64,000 nt of DNA, from contig NZ_FQUV01000007.1 of NCBI RefSeq assembly GCF_900129235.1, positions 62,001 to 126,000 of the forward strand, read 5' to 3'. The position numbers and the translations under genes are program-made. Below are positions 1 to 7,711 of this stretch, in pieces; position 1 is the stretch's first letter; the number at the start of each line of letters is the position of its first letter. Under the pieces are notes generated by a model. The model was not told where the DNA came from. It searched no databases and saw only the letters and a program-made list of their open reading frames with translations. Source of the DNA: Litoreibacter ascidiaceicola (GTDB lineage: Bacteria; Pseudomonadota; Alphaproteobacteria; Rhodobacterales; Rhodobacteraceae).

Positions 1-447
1 TGGCATAATGCGTTGCGCAACAAGTCGGACGAGGTGCTGAAAGCGCTGACAGGGTCCGGCGGGATGCTTGGGTTTTCGATGTATCCGCATCACTTGAAAG
101 ATGGAACAGACTGCACCCTCGACAGCTTTTGCGAGATGATCGCCGAAGCCGCCACGCGCTACGGCGTGGAAAATCTGGGGATCGGGTCGGATCTGTGCCA
201 AGATCAACCCGACAGCATTGTAACTTGGATGCGCAACGGTCGGTGGTCCAAGCAAATGGATTACGGCGAGGGGTCCGCCGATCAGGCGGGCTTCCCCCCT
301 CAACCGGATTGGTTTGTCGACAATCGTGATATGCCAAACCTCAGTGCCGGACTGCTCGCAACGGGGTTTTCCCAGACCGAAGTTGACGCGATTATGGGGG
401 AGAACTGGTTGCGGTTTTATGATCAATCCTTCGGAGGTGCGGAATGA
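1..447 (+). CDS. Membrane dipeptidase (peptidase M19), 3' part
   Basis: This is the C-terminal 148 codons of a zinc-dependent dipeptidase of the renal dipeptidase (M19) family. The frame is open to the first base of the window, so the true start lies upstream. Visible family features are the segment GGMLGFSMYPHHLKDG and the motif LGIGSDLCQD, which matches the late aspartate-bearing strand of the TIM barrel (GSDFDG in classical members). The family hydrolyses dipeptides and some N-acyl amino acids using two zinc ions; most ligands would lie in the missing N-terminal part. Its stop codon overlaps the start of the next gene by 4 nt (ATGA), so the two are co-translated in an operon with two uncharacterised proteins and, after a 117-nt gap, an HpsN-like dehydrogenase. 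The substrate cannot be read from the sequence. Confidence 0.85.
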   Translation, partial: WHNALRNKSDEVLKALTGSGGMLGFSMYPHHLKDGTDCTLDSFCEMIAEAATRYGVENLGIGSDLCQDQPDSIVTWMRNGRWSKQMDYGEGSADQAGFPPQPDWFVDNRDMPNLSAGLLATGFSQTEVDAIMGENWLRFYDQSFGGAE

Positions 448-2087
448 CAATAGCCCTGCCACCACAAGAGCCGCTCCGCAGCCCTGACGAGGTGATGCGG
501 CTGGAACGCATGGGCTCGATGTTCCCCACGCGATTGAGCTTTTTACGTTCGCTGACCAGACGGCTGAGTGCCGACCAGGCCGTGGTGACGCGCCCCGTTT
601 GGCAGATCAACAAGGACGGGTTCGGTCATGCCGTCTATTCGCTTGAACTGGGCGGACACGTTTATTCCCTAATCGCGTTTTCCAACGAGTTGGACGCCGA
701 TCAACGGACGGACCGCGTTATCGCGCAGGCTTGGGATGCGGCATTCGTTTTGTATGATGGTGTGCCGGATGCCGCTGAAATCGAGCGCTTGAGGGAGAAC
801 GCTCCAAAACAGGAAGCCGGACGGTTCACCGAACGGGACTTGGTCCTGAGCCGTGCAAACAAGTCGGTGCGGTTGTTTGCCGAGGTGACCAAGGCCCTGC
901 GCGAAGGCCGTCAGCCTGACGCGAAGATGATCGGCGACATCGGGTACCTGATGCGCACGACAGCCGTGTATGGAAATGGCAAGTTTGGCATAGCGGATCG
1001 GGATGTAATTGCCGACCGGCCGGGATTGGAGGGTCCGTTCGCCGCGGAAATGCTCACGGTTTGGCTGATCCGCGGCTTCACGCATGATCTTGTGGAACAT
1101 GTCGGCGGCGCTGAACTTGACCGCGGGTTGAAACGGCACTTGGGGATTGGAAACTCTACCGGCCTTGGAATGGCACCCTTCCTGGTGTCCCATCCGGAAT
1201 TGCTGAACAACTGGATGATGGTGCGCGAGACCGCTTTGGCGCGGGTGCGTGCCGTGCCAATGCTAACACAGCCGCAACGCGAGAGGCTTCAACAGCTTGC
1301 CGCCCGCGCGACACAGCACCTGAGCCAATGGGATGTGCTCGACAGCGCGCAGCAAGCGCGCATCGAGCAGCTTCGACAGGATTGGGCGGACTTGGTGCCG
1401 CAGTTGCCTGAGTTGTTGGGCCAACCAAAACCGCTGGATCAGCTGGTTCGTGTGTCCCAAGTGTTTACGCTGGAGTGTCAGGAACTGGTTGTGTCCCTCG
1501 TGATCGAGCCGTTCGGCGATCTGCTTGATGGTTTGACGGAATGTATGGGCACCGCGGCCAGCGCACCGCTTGATCCGCGCACCGACGTTGCTGACTTGCG
1601 GATGGCACTCCAGCGCGACTGCGCTTGGGCTTTGGAATACGACTTCGGCGACCCTCAAGAGGATGCCCAGTTTTGGTATGTCAGCGAGGAGAAGCAAGAG
1701 CCGCGCTTGGGGTCCAGATACGAGGAACCCGGCGGCGAGCTCGAAAGCCCGCTGGATATTGCCCGCCAGATGCAGGGTCTAGCGCGTGATCTGATTGGGG
1801 CCACTGGTGATCTGGCCGCATTCCTGCGGGCGTTTCCGCAACATCGGAACGCAGCGTGTCGGGTCCAGCGGTTGGCGACATACCCCTATGCCGAAATACG
1901 CGAGAACCTGATCTGCGACCGCTGCAAACCGATTGATATGCTGCGCTGTAAGCTGGCGTTCTTTGGGGCGGCGAAATTTGATCCCAAATCGGACAGGTGG
2001 ACCCGTATTACATTGGCACAGGGCGCGCCGTTGCATGACGAACTGGACGACGCGGATGATTGGTGGATGCCGGTTTTCAAGCAATGA
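444..2087 (+). CDS. Conserved hypothetical protein, 547 aa
   Basis: I do not recognise the family. The protein has 547 residues and no signal peptide or membrane segment, so it is probably cytoplasmic. It is rich in charged and leucine residues, and residues about 270-330 (Gln/Arg/Leu-rich) are probably helical. The C-terminal part carries a cysteine group, CDRCKPIDMLRCK (about residues 494-506), which could bind a metal or be structural. It ends in an acidic and aromatic tail. The start at 444 overlaps the dipeptidase stop by 4 nt, and the next gene starts inside its stop codon, so the three are translationally coupled. Position suggests a role with the dipeptidase and the HpsN-like dehydrogenase, but no reaction can be assigned. 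Confidence 0.8.
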   Translation: MTIALPPQEPLRSPDEVMRLERMGSMFPTRLSFLRSLTRRLSADQAVVTRPVWQINKDGFGHAVYSLELGGHVYSLIAFSNELDADQRTDRVIAQAWDAAFVLYDGVPDAAEIERLRENAPKQEAGRFTERDLVLSRANKSVRLFAEVTKALREGRQPDAKMIGDIGYLMRTTAVYGNGKFGIADRDVIADRPGLEGPFAAEMLTVWLIRGFTHDLVEHVGGAELDRGLKRHLGIGNSTGLGMAPFLVSHPELLNNWMMVRETALARVRAVPMLTQPQRERLQQLAARATQHLSQWDVLDSAQQARIEQLRQDWADLVPQLPELLGQPKPLDQLVRVSQVFTLECQELVVSLVIEPFGDLLDGLTECMGTAASAPLDPRTDVADLRMALQRDCAWALEYDFGDPQEDAQFWYVSEEKQEPRLGSRYEEPGGELESPLDIARQMQGLARDLIGATGDLAAFLRAFPQHRNAACRVQRLATYPYAEIRENLICDRCKPIDMLRCKLAFFGAAKFDPKSDRWTRITLAQGAPLHDELDDADDWWMPVFKQ

Positions 2088-2677
2088 GTTGGATTGACGC
2101 TTTCCTGGATGACGGTCCGGACTATCCGGCAGAACGACGTTCTGTCGCGGAAGTGCAGGCGTTGCTGCTGAAAGCGGGTTTGGGGGCAAAGCTCCCGTTG
2201 GGCCATTCTCAGGACGTCTCCGGCATGGCAGCGCTGTTGATGAGTGACCCGAAACTTTTTGCGATGGCTGCGGCGGCGCTGGAAGGTCCGCATGCCCCAG
2301 TGCGGTGTGAAGGTACGGCGGAGCATATGGTGATCGACGACGCGCGTATCGCGATGGCGGGGCCGGCATTGGCCGATGCTTTTATTTGCGGGGCTAAACG
2401 CGTGGTGCTGCACGATCTGGACTGGCCGCAACTGCTATGGCCGGTCTTGGTAAGAACAGAACAGGTGTACGGGATTTTGCTGGCTATTGATCGCCCGGAT
2501 GCGCGGACGATTATGGTCTCGTCGGCGAGGCATGGGCTAAAGCCTCTCGGCCCTCCTCAGCCGGTTCCCCTGTTGCCGTTGGCGCGGTTGCAGGAACTGG
2601 CGGCGAAGACCTTCGTGCCTTCCTCCGAGGCATCTCGGCAGTCTGGTGCAGGGGCAGGGCTGCAAGACAACGACTAG
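2084..2677 (+). CDS. Conserved hypothetical protein, 197 aa
   Basis: A 197-residue protein without a recognised domain. The start ATG at 2084 overlaps the preceding stop (ATGA), which favours it over an in-frame codon at 2060. There is no signal peptide. The middle has alternating hydrophobic strands (for example CGAKRVVLHDLDWPQLLWPVL near residues 105-125) and the C-terminus, after a Pro/Leu-rich stretch, is low-complexity and probably disordered. The coupling to the upstream 547-residue protein suggests that the two act together, perhaps as a complex. Function unknown. Confidence 0.75.
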   Translation: MSWIDAFLDDGPDYPAERRSVAEVQALLLKAGLGAKLPLGHSQDVSGMAALLMSDPKLFAMAAAALEGPHAPVRCEGTAEHMVIDDARIAMAGPALADAFICGAKRVVLHDLDWPQLLWPVLVRTEQVYGILLAIDRPDARTIMVSSARHGLKPLGPPQPVPLLPLARLQELAAKTFVPSSEASRQSGAGAGLQDND

Positions 2678-2794
2678 CAGAAATCATACCTTCGGGTTTC
2701 CTGAAAGTGCCGCCAAGACCCCGAATATGATTTGCGCCATCCGCCCGCGTACAACATGCCTTTTACACAAGGCTGTAACAGTGAGGACGTTCTG

Positions 2795-4102
2795 ATGAAG
2801 CATCTCAAGACCCCGCAAGTCGACAAGCTGGACTCGGATCGCAAGACCCGCGCGATTGTTGAAGGCATGCTCGCGAACATCCGTGAGAACGGTGAAGAGG
2901 CCGTGCGCGGTTACGCCAAGGATCTGGATGGCTGGACGCAGGACTTTGCGTTGTCGGACGAGAAGAAGGCGAAGCTGATTGCCCAAGTTTCCGATCAGGC
3001 AAAAGAGGACATCCAGTTCGCCCATACCCAGATCAAGCGCTTTGCCAAAGCACAGCGCGAAAGCCTCACGGATTTTCAAATCGAAACCGAGCCGGGGGTG
3101 ACTCTTGGCCAGCGCTGCGTGCCTGTGGATTGCGCAGGCTGTTACGTGCCGGGCGGTCGCTATGCCCACGTGGCCTCCGCGTTGATGAGCGTTGCGACGG
3201 CCCGTGCGGCTGGCGTTCCGTTCGTCGTTGCGGCGTCACCGCCGCGTGGCGATGCGATTGACCCTGCCGTGGCCTATGCAATGGACCTTGCTGGCGCTGA
3301 CGTCATTCTGGAGATGGGAGGCGTGCAGGCCGTTGCGTCTATGGCGATGGGACTGTTTGGTGCGAAACCAGCCGATATTTTGGTCGGCCCCGGCAACGCG
3401 TTTGTGGCCGAGGCTAAGTTGCAGCTGTTCGGTGGCGTTGGCATCGACCTGTTCGCAGGCCCCACCGAAAGCGCCGTTATTGCCGATACGACGGCTGACC
3501 CGATGACGGTAGCAATTGATTTGTTGTCACAGGCAGAGCACGGCACGACCTCGCCCGTTTGGTTGTTCACAACGTCGTCCGAGCTGGCCGAAACGGTTAA
3601 CCGTATTCTTCCGATCATCGCGAAGGACTGGCCTACTGGCGAGGTCGCGGCGGAGGCTTGGGCCAACCACGGCGAAATCGTAATTTGCGACGATCGCGAG
3701 CAAATGGCCGAGGTGTCGGATAGATACGCGTGCGAACATTTGCAGGTTCAGGCCGAAGACCTTGAGTGGTGGAAAACCCGTTTACGCAACTACGGGTCGT
3801 TGTTTCTGGGCGAGGGGTCCACGGTGACCCATGGCGACAAATGCTCTGGCACCAACCACATTTTGCCGACCCGTCAGGCTGCGCGGTATACGGGGGGCTT
3901 GAACGTGATGAAGTTCCTGAAAATCCTGACTTGGCAGGAAATCCAGACAGACGCGGACCCGATGATGTCTTCGGTTGCCTCTCGCCTGTCGCGCACCGAA
4001 GGCATGGACGCCCATGCGCGGGCCTGCGACTGGCGCTTGCAGAAGTTCGGCAAAAAAGACGATTGGGGCTTTGAAGTCGCGCATCAGGAACGCATCGAGT
4101 AG
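2795..4102 (+). CDS. Histidinol-dehydrogenase-family enzyme, HpsN-like (sulfopropanediol 3-dehydrogenase type)
   Basis: A 435-residue NAD-dependent, zinc-binding dehydrogenase of the HisD fold. All key HisD positions are present: the Gln/His zinc ligands in SQAEHGTTSP, the catalytic Glu-His in CEHLQVQ, the Asp in THGDKCSGTNHILPT, and the last His in EGMDAHARA. The N-terminal region and overall pattern resemble HpsN of Ruegeria, which oxidises (R)-2,3-dihydroxypropane-1-sulfonate to sulfolactate, more than true histidine-biosynthesis HisD. No his genes are near. The start at 2795 has a GAGG box 9 nt upstream; an in-frame codon at 2732 lacks one. No sulfolactate lyase or dehydrogenase genes (suyAB, slcD, cuyA) or hpsKLM transporter are in the window, so the DHPS substrate is inferred from family only; another polar alcohol linked to the dipeptidase operon is possible. 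Confidence 0.8.
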   Translation: MKHLKTPQVDKLDSDRKTRAIVEGMLANIRENGEEAVRGYAKDLDGWTQDFALSDEKKAKLIAQVSDQAKEDIQFAHTQIKRFAKAQRESLTDFQIETEPGVTLGQRCVPVDCAGCYVPGGRYAHVASALMSVATARAAGVPFVVAASPPRGDAIDPAVAYAMDLAGADVILEMGGVQAVASMAMGLFGAKPADILVGPGNAFVAEAKLQLFGGVGIDLFAGPTESAVIADTTADPMTVAIDLLSQAEHGTTSPVWLFTTSSELAETVNRILPIIAKDWPTGEVAAEAWANHGEIVICDDREQMAEVSDRYACEHLQVQAEDLEWWKTRLRNYGSLFLGEGSTVTHGDKCSGTNHILPTRQAARYTGGLNVMKFLKILTWQEIQTDADPMMSSVASRLSRTEGMDAHARACDWRLQKFGKKDDWGFEVAHQERIE

Positions 4103-4383
4103 GCTAGTTTCAAACACGATCCGTTCGGCATTAGATAATTGGCAATACATGTCGAATTATCTGTCCCGATCGGCCAGTTCCTTTTATTGGTCGCCGTTGA
4201 AGCCTAGAACGCTACCATTGCGTGTCATGTCGATTACTTCAATCCGGACTGGGCGGGGTTTGCTCGAAGTGCTAAAGACCTAAGGTCCTTGGCCGTGATT
4301 TGCATATCGCAGGGTGGAGGCGGCTTGTCGCTCTGGGTGTGACAAGGCACGGAATTGGGCATTGAGCCGTAAGGGTTAAGAAT

Positions 4384-5181
4384 TTGGCTGACTTCAAGAC
4401 AGACAAAAGCGAGCAAAAAAACACTCCGGTTGCACCATTGGCACCAGAGCGTCGCATCAAGTTGCGCCATATCGTGCCGAGCCTCGTCACGGTGTTTGCA
4501 ATTTGCGCGGGCTTAACCTCGCTGCGAATGAGCATCGAAGGCAATATTCCGGCAGCGTTGTATCTGATCATGCTTGCCGTGTTTCTGGATGCGGCCGATG
4601 GCAAAATCGCAAGATATCTGGACACTGCCAGCCCCTTCGGCGCGGAGCTGGACACGCTCGCGGACTTTTTCAACTTTGGTATTGCGCCGGGTTTATTGAT
4701 ATACAACGCTTTTTACCACGCGTCGGAGTATCAAAATCTGGGCTGGCTGAGCTGTCTTGTTCTGGCGATTTGCTGCGCTTTGCGCCTTGCACGGTTCAAT
4801 GTGGGCCTCTCCGTGCCACCGAAAGCAGGGCAACGCGATTACTTCACAGGCGTCCCTGCGCCGGCTCTGGCTTCACTGGCATTGATGCCCGTGTTCTTAA
4901 GCCTCGTAGGGTGGAGCAATCTGGGCAATCATTCGCATATTATCGCCGTCTACGAGATCGCAATCGCCCTGCTGGCCGTTAGCATGATCCCGACATTCTC
5001 GATCAAGCACGCGTCGGTGAACCGGAATCACCTACCTATGATCGCTATCGGGTCGGCAATCGTGGTGATCTGCTTGATGGTATATCCGTGGCACACCTTT
5101 ATCTTTGCGAACCTGATGTATCTCGGCTCGCTGCCGGTTTCCTACATGCGAGAGCGCGAAACCCGATTGGCTGAAGGCTAG
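4384..5181 (+). CDS. pssA: CDP-diacylglycerol--serine O-phosphatidyltransferase
   Basis: Integral membrane enzyme that joins CDP-diacylglycerol and L-serine to phosphatidylserine, the first step to phosphatidylethanolamine. The CDP-alcohol phosphatidyltransferase motif DG-x2-AR-x8-G-x3-D-x3-D is complete at DGKIARYLDTASPFGAELD with the final D in TLAD (about residues 62-85). Several hydrophobic segments follow (about 115-135, 150-170, 175-205, 215-245). The only in-frame start before the first membrane helix is TTG at 4384, preceded by AAGGG; this unusual start may limit translation. Length (265 aa) fits the family. psd follows after 68 nt, and the two form the PE pathway. Confidence 0.93.
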   Translation: MADFKTDKSEQKNTPVAPLAPERRIKLRHIVPSLVTVFAICAGLTSLRMSIEGNIPAALYLIMLAVFLDAADGKIARYLDTASPFGAELDTLADFFNFGIAPGLLIYNAFYHASEYQNLGWLSCLVLAICCALRLARFNVGLSVPPKAGQRDYFTGVPAPALASLALMPVFLSLVGWSNLGNHSHIIAVYEIAIALLAVSMIPTFSIKHASVNRNHLPMIAIGSAIVVICLMVYPWHTFIFANLMYLGSLPVSYMRERETRLAEG

Positions 5182-5249
5182 GCGCACTTGCCCTGCAACA
5201 GCTTTGCTGTCACTGAGCGTGCCAGCTTTGTTATGGACAGGACATACCT

Positions 5250-5942
5250 ATGAACATGCTTAAGATTGTGGCGGTGCCAATGCATCCAGAAGGCCGCAAG
5301 TTTGTCGCGATTTTCGCTGGCATCGCTGTGCTGCTTGGGCTGATTTGGCAGCCCCTTTTCTGGCTGGGGCTCGGTGCCACGGTGTGGTGCTACTATTTCT
5401 TCCGCAATCCGGTGCGTACAGTGCCGCAACGCGCGGGCTTGATCCTGTCGCCGGCGGATGGCGTCGTGTCTTTGATTTCCGAAGTGGCCCCGCCGCCCGA
5501 ACTTGGTCTTGGCGATGCTCCGGTCTATCGCGTGTCGGTGTTCATGAACGTGTTCAACTGCCACGTGAACCGCTCCCCGATGGATGGGACGATCACCCAG
5601 ATTGTTTACCACGAAGGCAAGTTCGTGAACGCCTCTTTGGATAAGGCGAGCGAGCACAACGAGCGCAACGGGTTGGCCATCGAGTCCCCTGACGGCCACC
5701 GCATTGGGGTCGTCCAGATTGCTGGTTTAGTGGCGCGTCGTATCGTGTGCTTTGTCAAAACTGGCGACGCCCTAAAGGCGGGCGAGGTCTTTGGCCTTAT
5801 CCGTTTTGGCAGCCGTTTGGACGTGTATTTGCCAGCAGGTATCCTGCCAGCGGTTTCGGTCGGGACAACTGCTGTTGCTGGTGAAACAACGTTGGCGGAC
5901 CTGCATGCGGAACAGAAGGCGGTGCAAAGCGTCGACATCTAA
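5250..5942 (+). CDS. psd: Phosphatidylserine decarboxylase proenzyme (short type)
   Basis: Decarboxylates phosphatidylserine to phosphatidylethanolamine at the inner membrane. The 230-residue protein is of the short PSD type. Two adjacent hydrophobic helices lie near residues 18-50. The self-cleavage site is the Gly187-Ser188 pair in LIRFGSRLD; cleavage makes a small alpha chain with an N-terminal pyruvoyl group. The segment [13 protein letters not shown] (about 111-123) is the conserved substrate-site region. The ATG at 5250 has AGGA upstream. It is co-directional with pssA and ends just before a strong hairpin terminator. Confidence 0.95.
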   Translation: MNMLKIVAVPMHPEGRKFVAIFAGIAVLLGLIWQPLFWLGLGATVWCYYFFRNPVRTVPQRAGLILSPADGVVSLISEVAPPPELGLGDAPVYRVSVFMNVFNCHVNRSPMDGTITQIVYHEGKFVNASLDKASEHNERNGLAIESPDGHRIGVVQIAGLVARRIVCFVKTGDALKAGEVFGLIRFGSRLDVYLPAGILPAVSVGTTAVAGETTLADLHAEQKAVQSVDI

Positions 5943-5961
5943 TCTTCGACTGCTGAAATCA

Positions 5962-5993
5962 AAAAGGCCCCGCCGTGATTGGCGGGGCCTTTT
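5962..5993. terminator. Bidirectional intrinsic terminator between psd and soeC
   Basis: Perfect 13-bp inverted repeat (AAAAGGCCCCGCC / GGCGGGGCCTTTT) with a 6-nt loop, GC-rich stem and T-run on both strands. It sits between the convergent psd and soeC genes and can end transcription from both sides. Confidence 0.9.
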
Positions 5994-6010
5994 GCATTGA
6001 GGGGTTTGGC

Positions 6011-6886
6011 TTAGCGCTGACCGTAGTAAAGACCCACGGTGTGTTCGGCCTCCGCGAAGAAAAGCCAGCGAAGGATCAATGCGCCCCCGATGTGCAGCAG
6101 CAACGCCAGTAGCGATATCAGGTGATAGAACGGCGGCAGCACCAGCAGCAGGTAGGGCAGCAGCGACAGGCATAACACACCAATGATGCGCAGGGTGCGG
6201 GCGTGCTTGCGACCGACCACATGGACCATTTCCTTCATCAGGTAATTCTTGGAGCTATGCGGTGCTTCGAACATGCGGATCTTGCCCATGCTCCCCAATC
6301 CGGTAGCGGTCTCGATGGTGGAGCCGGAGGCCGAGAACAGCTTGTCGCCGATGATCCAATACACACATTGAAACACGCCAAGGAGCAGTAGCATGGGGGC
6401 CGCGATCGACGTCTGGCCCGCCAGAAATGCGCCACCCGTCAATGCGTATAAGATGAACAACACTGGTGTCGTCCAATGGCTCCAACGCGGCACGGTGGTG
6501 ATCTGGGTGTAGATCATCGAGGTGCCGAACACGGTTGCAAGGCTTAGGGCCGCGCCGACCAGTCCAAGCAGGGTCCAGCGGGTGTCGAGGAAGACCACAC
6601 CAATGGCATAGATCCCCATGACAGTCAGGGCCGCCACGGCCAAACACCCTTCGCGCGACAACCAGCTGCTGCGCCACTGCGAGAACGCTTTCAGCGCCCT
6701 TTGTGGGTTGCCGAGGTGGAAGGTCGAGGAGACCAAGCCACCGACTGCGAACACATAGGCGATGAGGAAGAAGATGAATGCGGTGAAGCCCGAATAGTCA
6801 GGTTTGCCGAAGCCAAGGAATGTCAGCAGGCCAAAGCCCAGCCCAGAGAAAACGGTGAAGAAGATAATGGATGGAGCGGGATGCAT
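6011..6886 (-). CDS. soeC: Sulfite dehydrogenase membrane anchor subunit SoeC (DmsC/NrfD-like)
   Basis: Membrane subunit of the three-part cytoplasm-facing sulfite-oxidising enzyme, passing electrons from the iron-sulfur subunit to quinone. The 291 residues form about eight hydrophobic helices with little else, as in DmsC. The start overlaps the stop of soeB (TGATG). Taken alone it could be the anchor of any DMSO-reductase-type enzyme. The sulfite assignment comes from the gene order with xsc and pta, the known arrangement in Ruegeria pomeroyi, and from the lack of a Tat signal on the catalytic subunit. Transcription ends at the hairpin at 5962-5993. Confidence 0.85.
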   Translation of the reverse strand: MHPAPSIIFFTVFSGLGFGLLTFLGFGKPDYSGFTAFIFFLIAYVFAVGGLVSSTFHLGNPQRALKAFSQWRSSWLSREGCLAVAALTVMGIYAIGVVFLDTRWTLLGLVGAALSLATVFGTSMIYTQITTVPRWSHWTTPVLFILYALTGGAFLAGQTSIAAPMLLLLGVFQCVYWIIGDKLFSASGSTIETATGLGSMGKIRMFEAPHSSKNYLMKEMVHVVGRKHARTLRIIGVLCLSLLPYLLLVLPPFYHLISLLALLLHIGGALILRWLFFAEAEHTVGLYYGQR

Positions 6887-7629
6887 CAGCCGATCCTTTC
6901 GAGCGTTTTATCGAGCCAGCCAAGGAAACCCTGCGGCTCCTCCGCGACGGTCTCGAGGAAGGGGGCGAGGATGTCGATCTGGTCATCCTTGGGGCGCGGC
7001 GGAAGGTATTTGTTGACGGGTTTGGTCCCAAGCTCTGGCATCAGGTCCATGCCACCGCGTTCGGCCACCAGTTTGGACACGTCGGAGGTCTCGTCGCCCA
7101 GATCACCAAAGTGCCGTGCACCCGACGGGCAAGTGCGCACGCAGGCGGGCTCGCGGTCGATTTCCGGCAGGTTTTCGTTGTAGATACGGTCGACGCAGAG
7201 GGTGCATTTCTTCATCACTCCTTCGGCCTGATCCATCTCCCGCGCGCCATAGGGGCAGGCCCATGCGCACAGGCCGCAGCCGATGCAGTCGGACTCGTTC
7301 ACCAGCACGATCCCGTCTTCCACACGCTTATAGGACGCCCCTGTGGGGCAGACGGTGACGCAGGGTGCATCTTCGCAATGCAGGCAGGATTTGGGGAAGT
7401 GGACCGTCATCGCGGCGCCTTCATCCGGCGTCACCTCGTAGGAGTGCACACGGTTCAGGAAGGTGCCGGACGGGTCCGCGCCATAGGGGTTTTGATCCGA
7501 CAATGGCGCGCCGTAGTTTTCGGTGTTCCAGCCTTTGCAAGAGATCACGCAAGCATGGCAGCCGACGCAGGTGTCGAGGTCGATCACAAGCCCCAGCTTC
7601 TTTTCGGTGTGGGTCGGGAGTTGGGTCAT
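6886..7629 (-). CDS. soeB: Sulfite dehydrogenase iron-sulfur subunit SoeB
   Basis: Ferredoxin-like electron-transfer subunit (247 aa) linking the molybdenum subunit SoeA to the membrane anchor SoeC. Four [4Fe-4S] cysteine groups are visible: CVGCHAC with CKGW near the N-terminus, CEDAPCVTVCPTG, CIGCGLCAWACPYG, and CTLCVDR with a later CVRTCPSG. I chose the ATG at 7629 (MTQLPTHTEKKLG) over an in-frame codon at 7689 because it has AGGG upstream, the family starts here, and the extra upstream codons would read through the repeat array at 7648-7678. The 82-nt gap to soeA that holds the array is unusual in an operon whose other junction (soeB/soeC) overlaps. Confidence 0.88.
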   Translation of the reverse strand: MTQLPTHTEKKLGLVIDLDTCVGCHACVISCKGWNTENYGAPLSDQNPYGADPSGTFLNRVHSYEVTPDEGAAMTVHFPKSCLHCEDAPCVTVCPTGASYKRVEDGIVLVNESDCIGCGLCAWACPYGAREMDQAEGVMKKCTLCVDRIYNENLPEIDREPACVRTCPSGARHFGDLGDETSDVSKLVAERGGMDLMPELGTKPVNKYLPPRPKDDQIDILAPFLETVAEEPQGFLGWLDKTLERIG

Positions 7630-7647
7630 TTCAGGCCCTTTTCGGCT

Positions 7648-7678
7648 GTCGGCAATGCGTCGGCATTGCGTCGGATTT
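7648..7678 (+). repeat. 11-bp tandem motif array (copy 1)
   Basis: Three head-to-tail units at an 11-bp step: GTCGGCAATGC, GTCGGCATTGC and a last shorter unit GTCGGATTT. It lies in the 82-bp gap between soeA and soeB. Similar arrays occur at 15158-15224 and 56869-56912, all with the units reading on the plus strand. It could be a protein-binding site or a repeated RNA element; no known site type fits. Confidence 0.7.
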
Positions 7679-7711
7679 CTGTATGGCACCTAAAACGATC
7701 AGGAATAGAGG

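Noticed and set aside
2795-4102. Histidine-biosynthesis hisD
   Set aside because: No his operon genes are adjacent, and the sequence and organosulfonate-rich setting fit the HpsN-like subgroup better.
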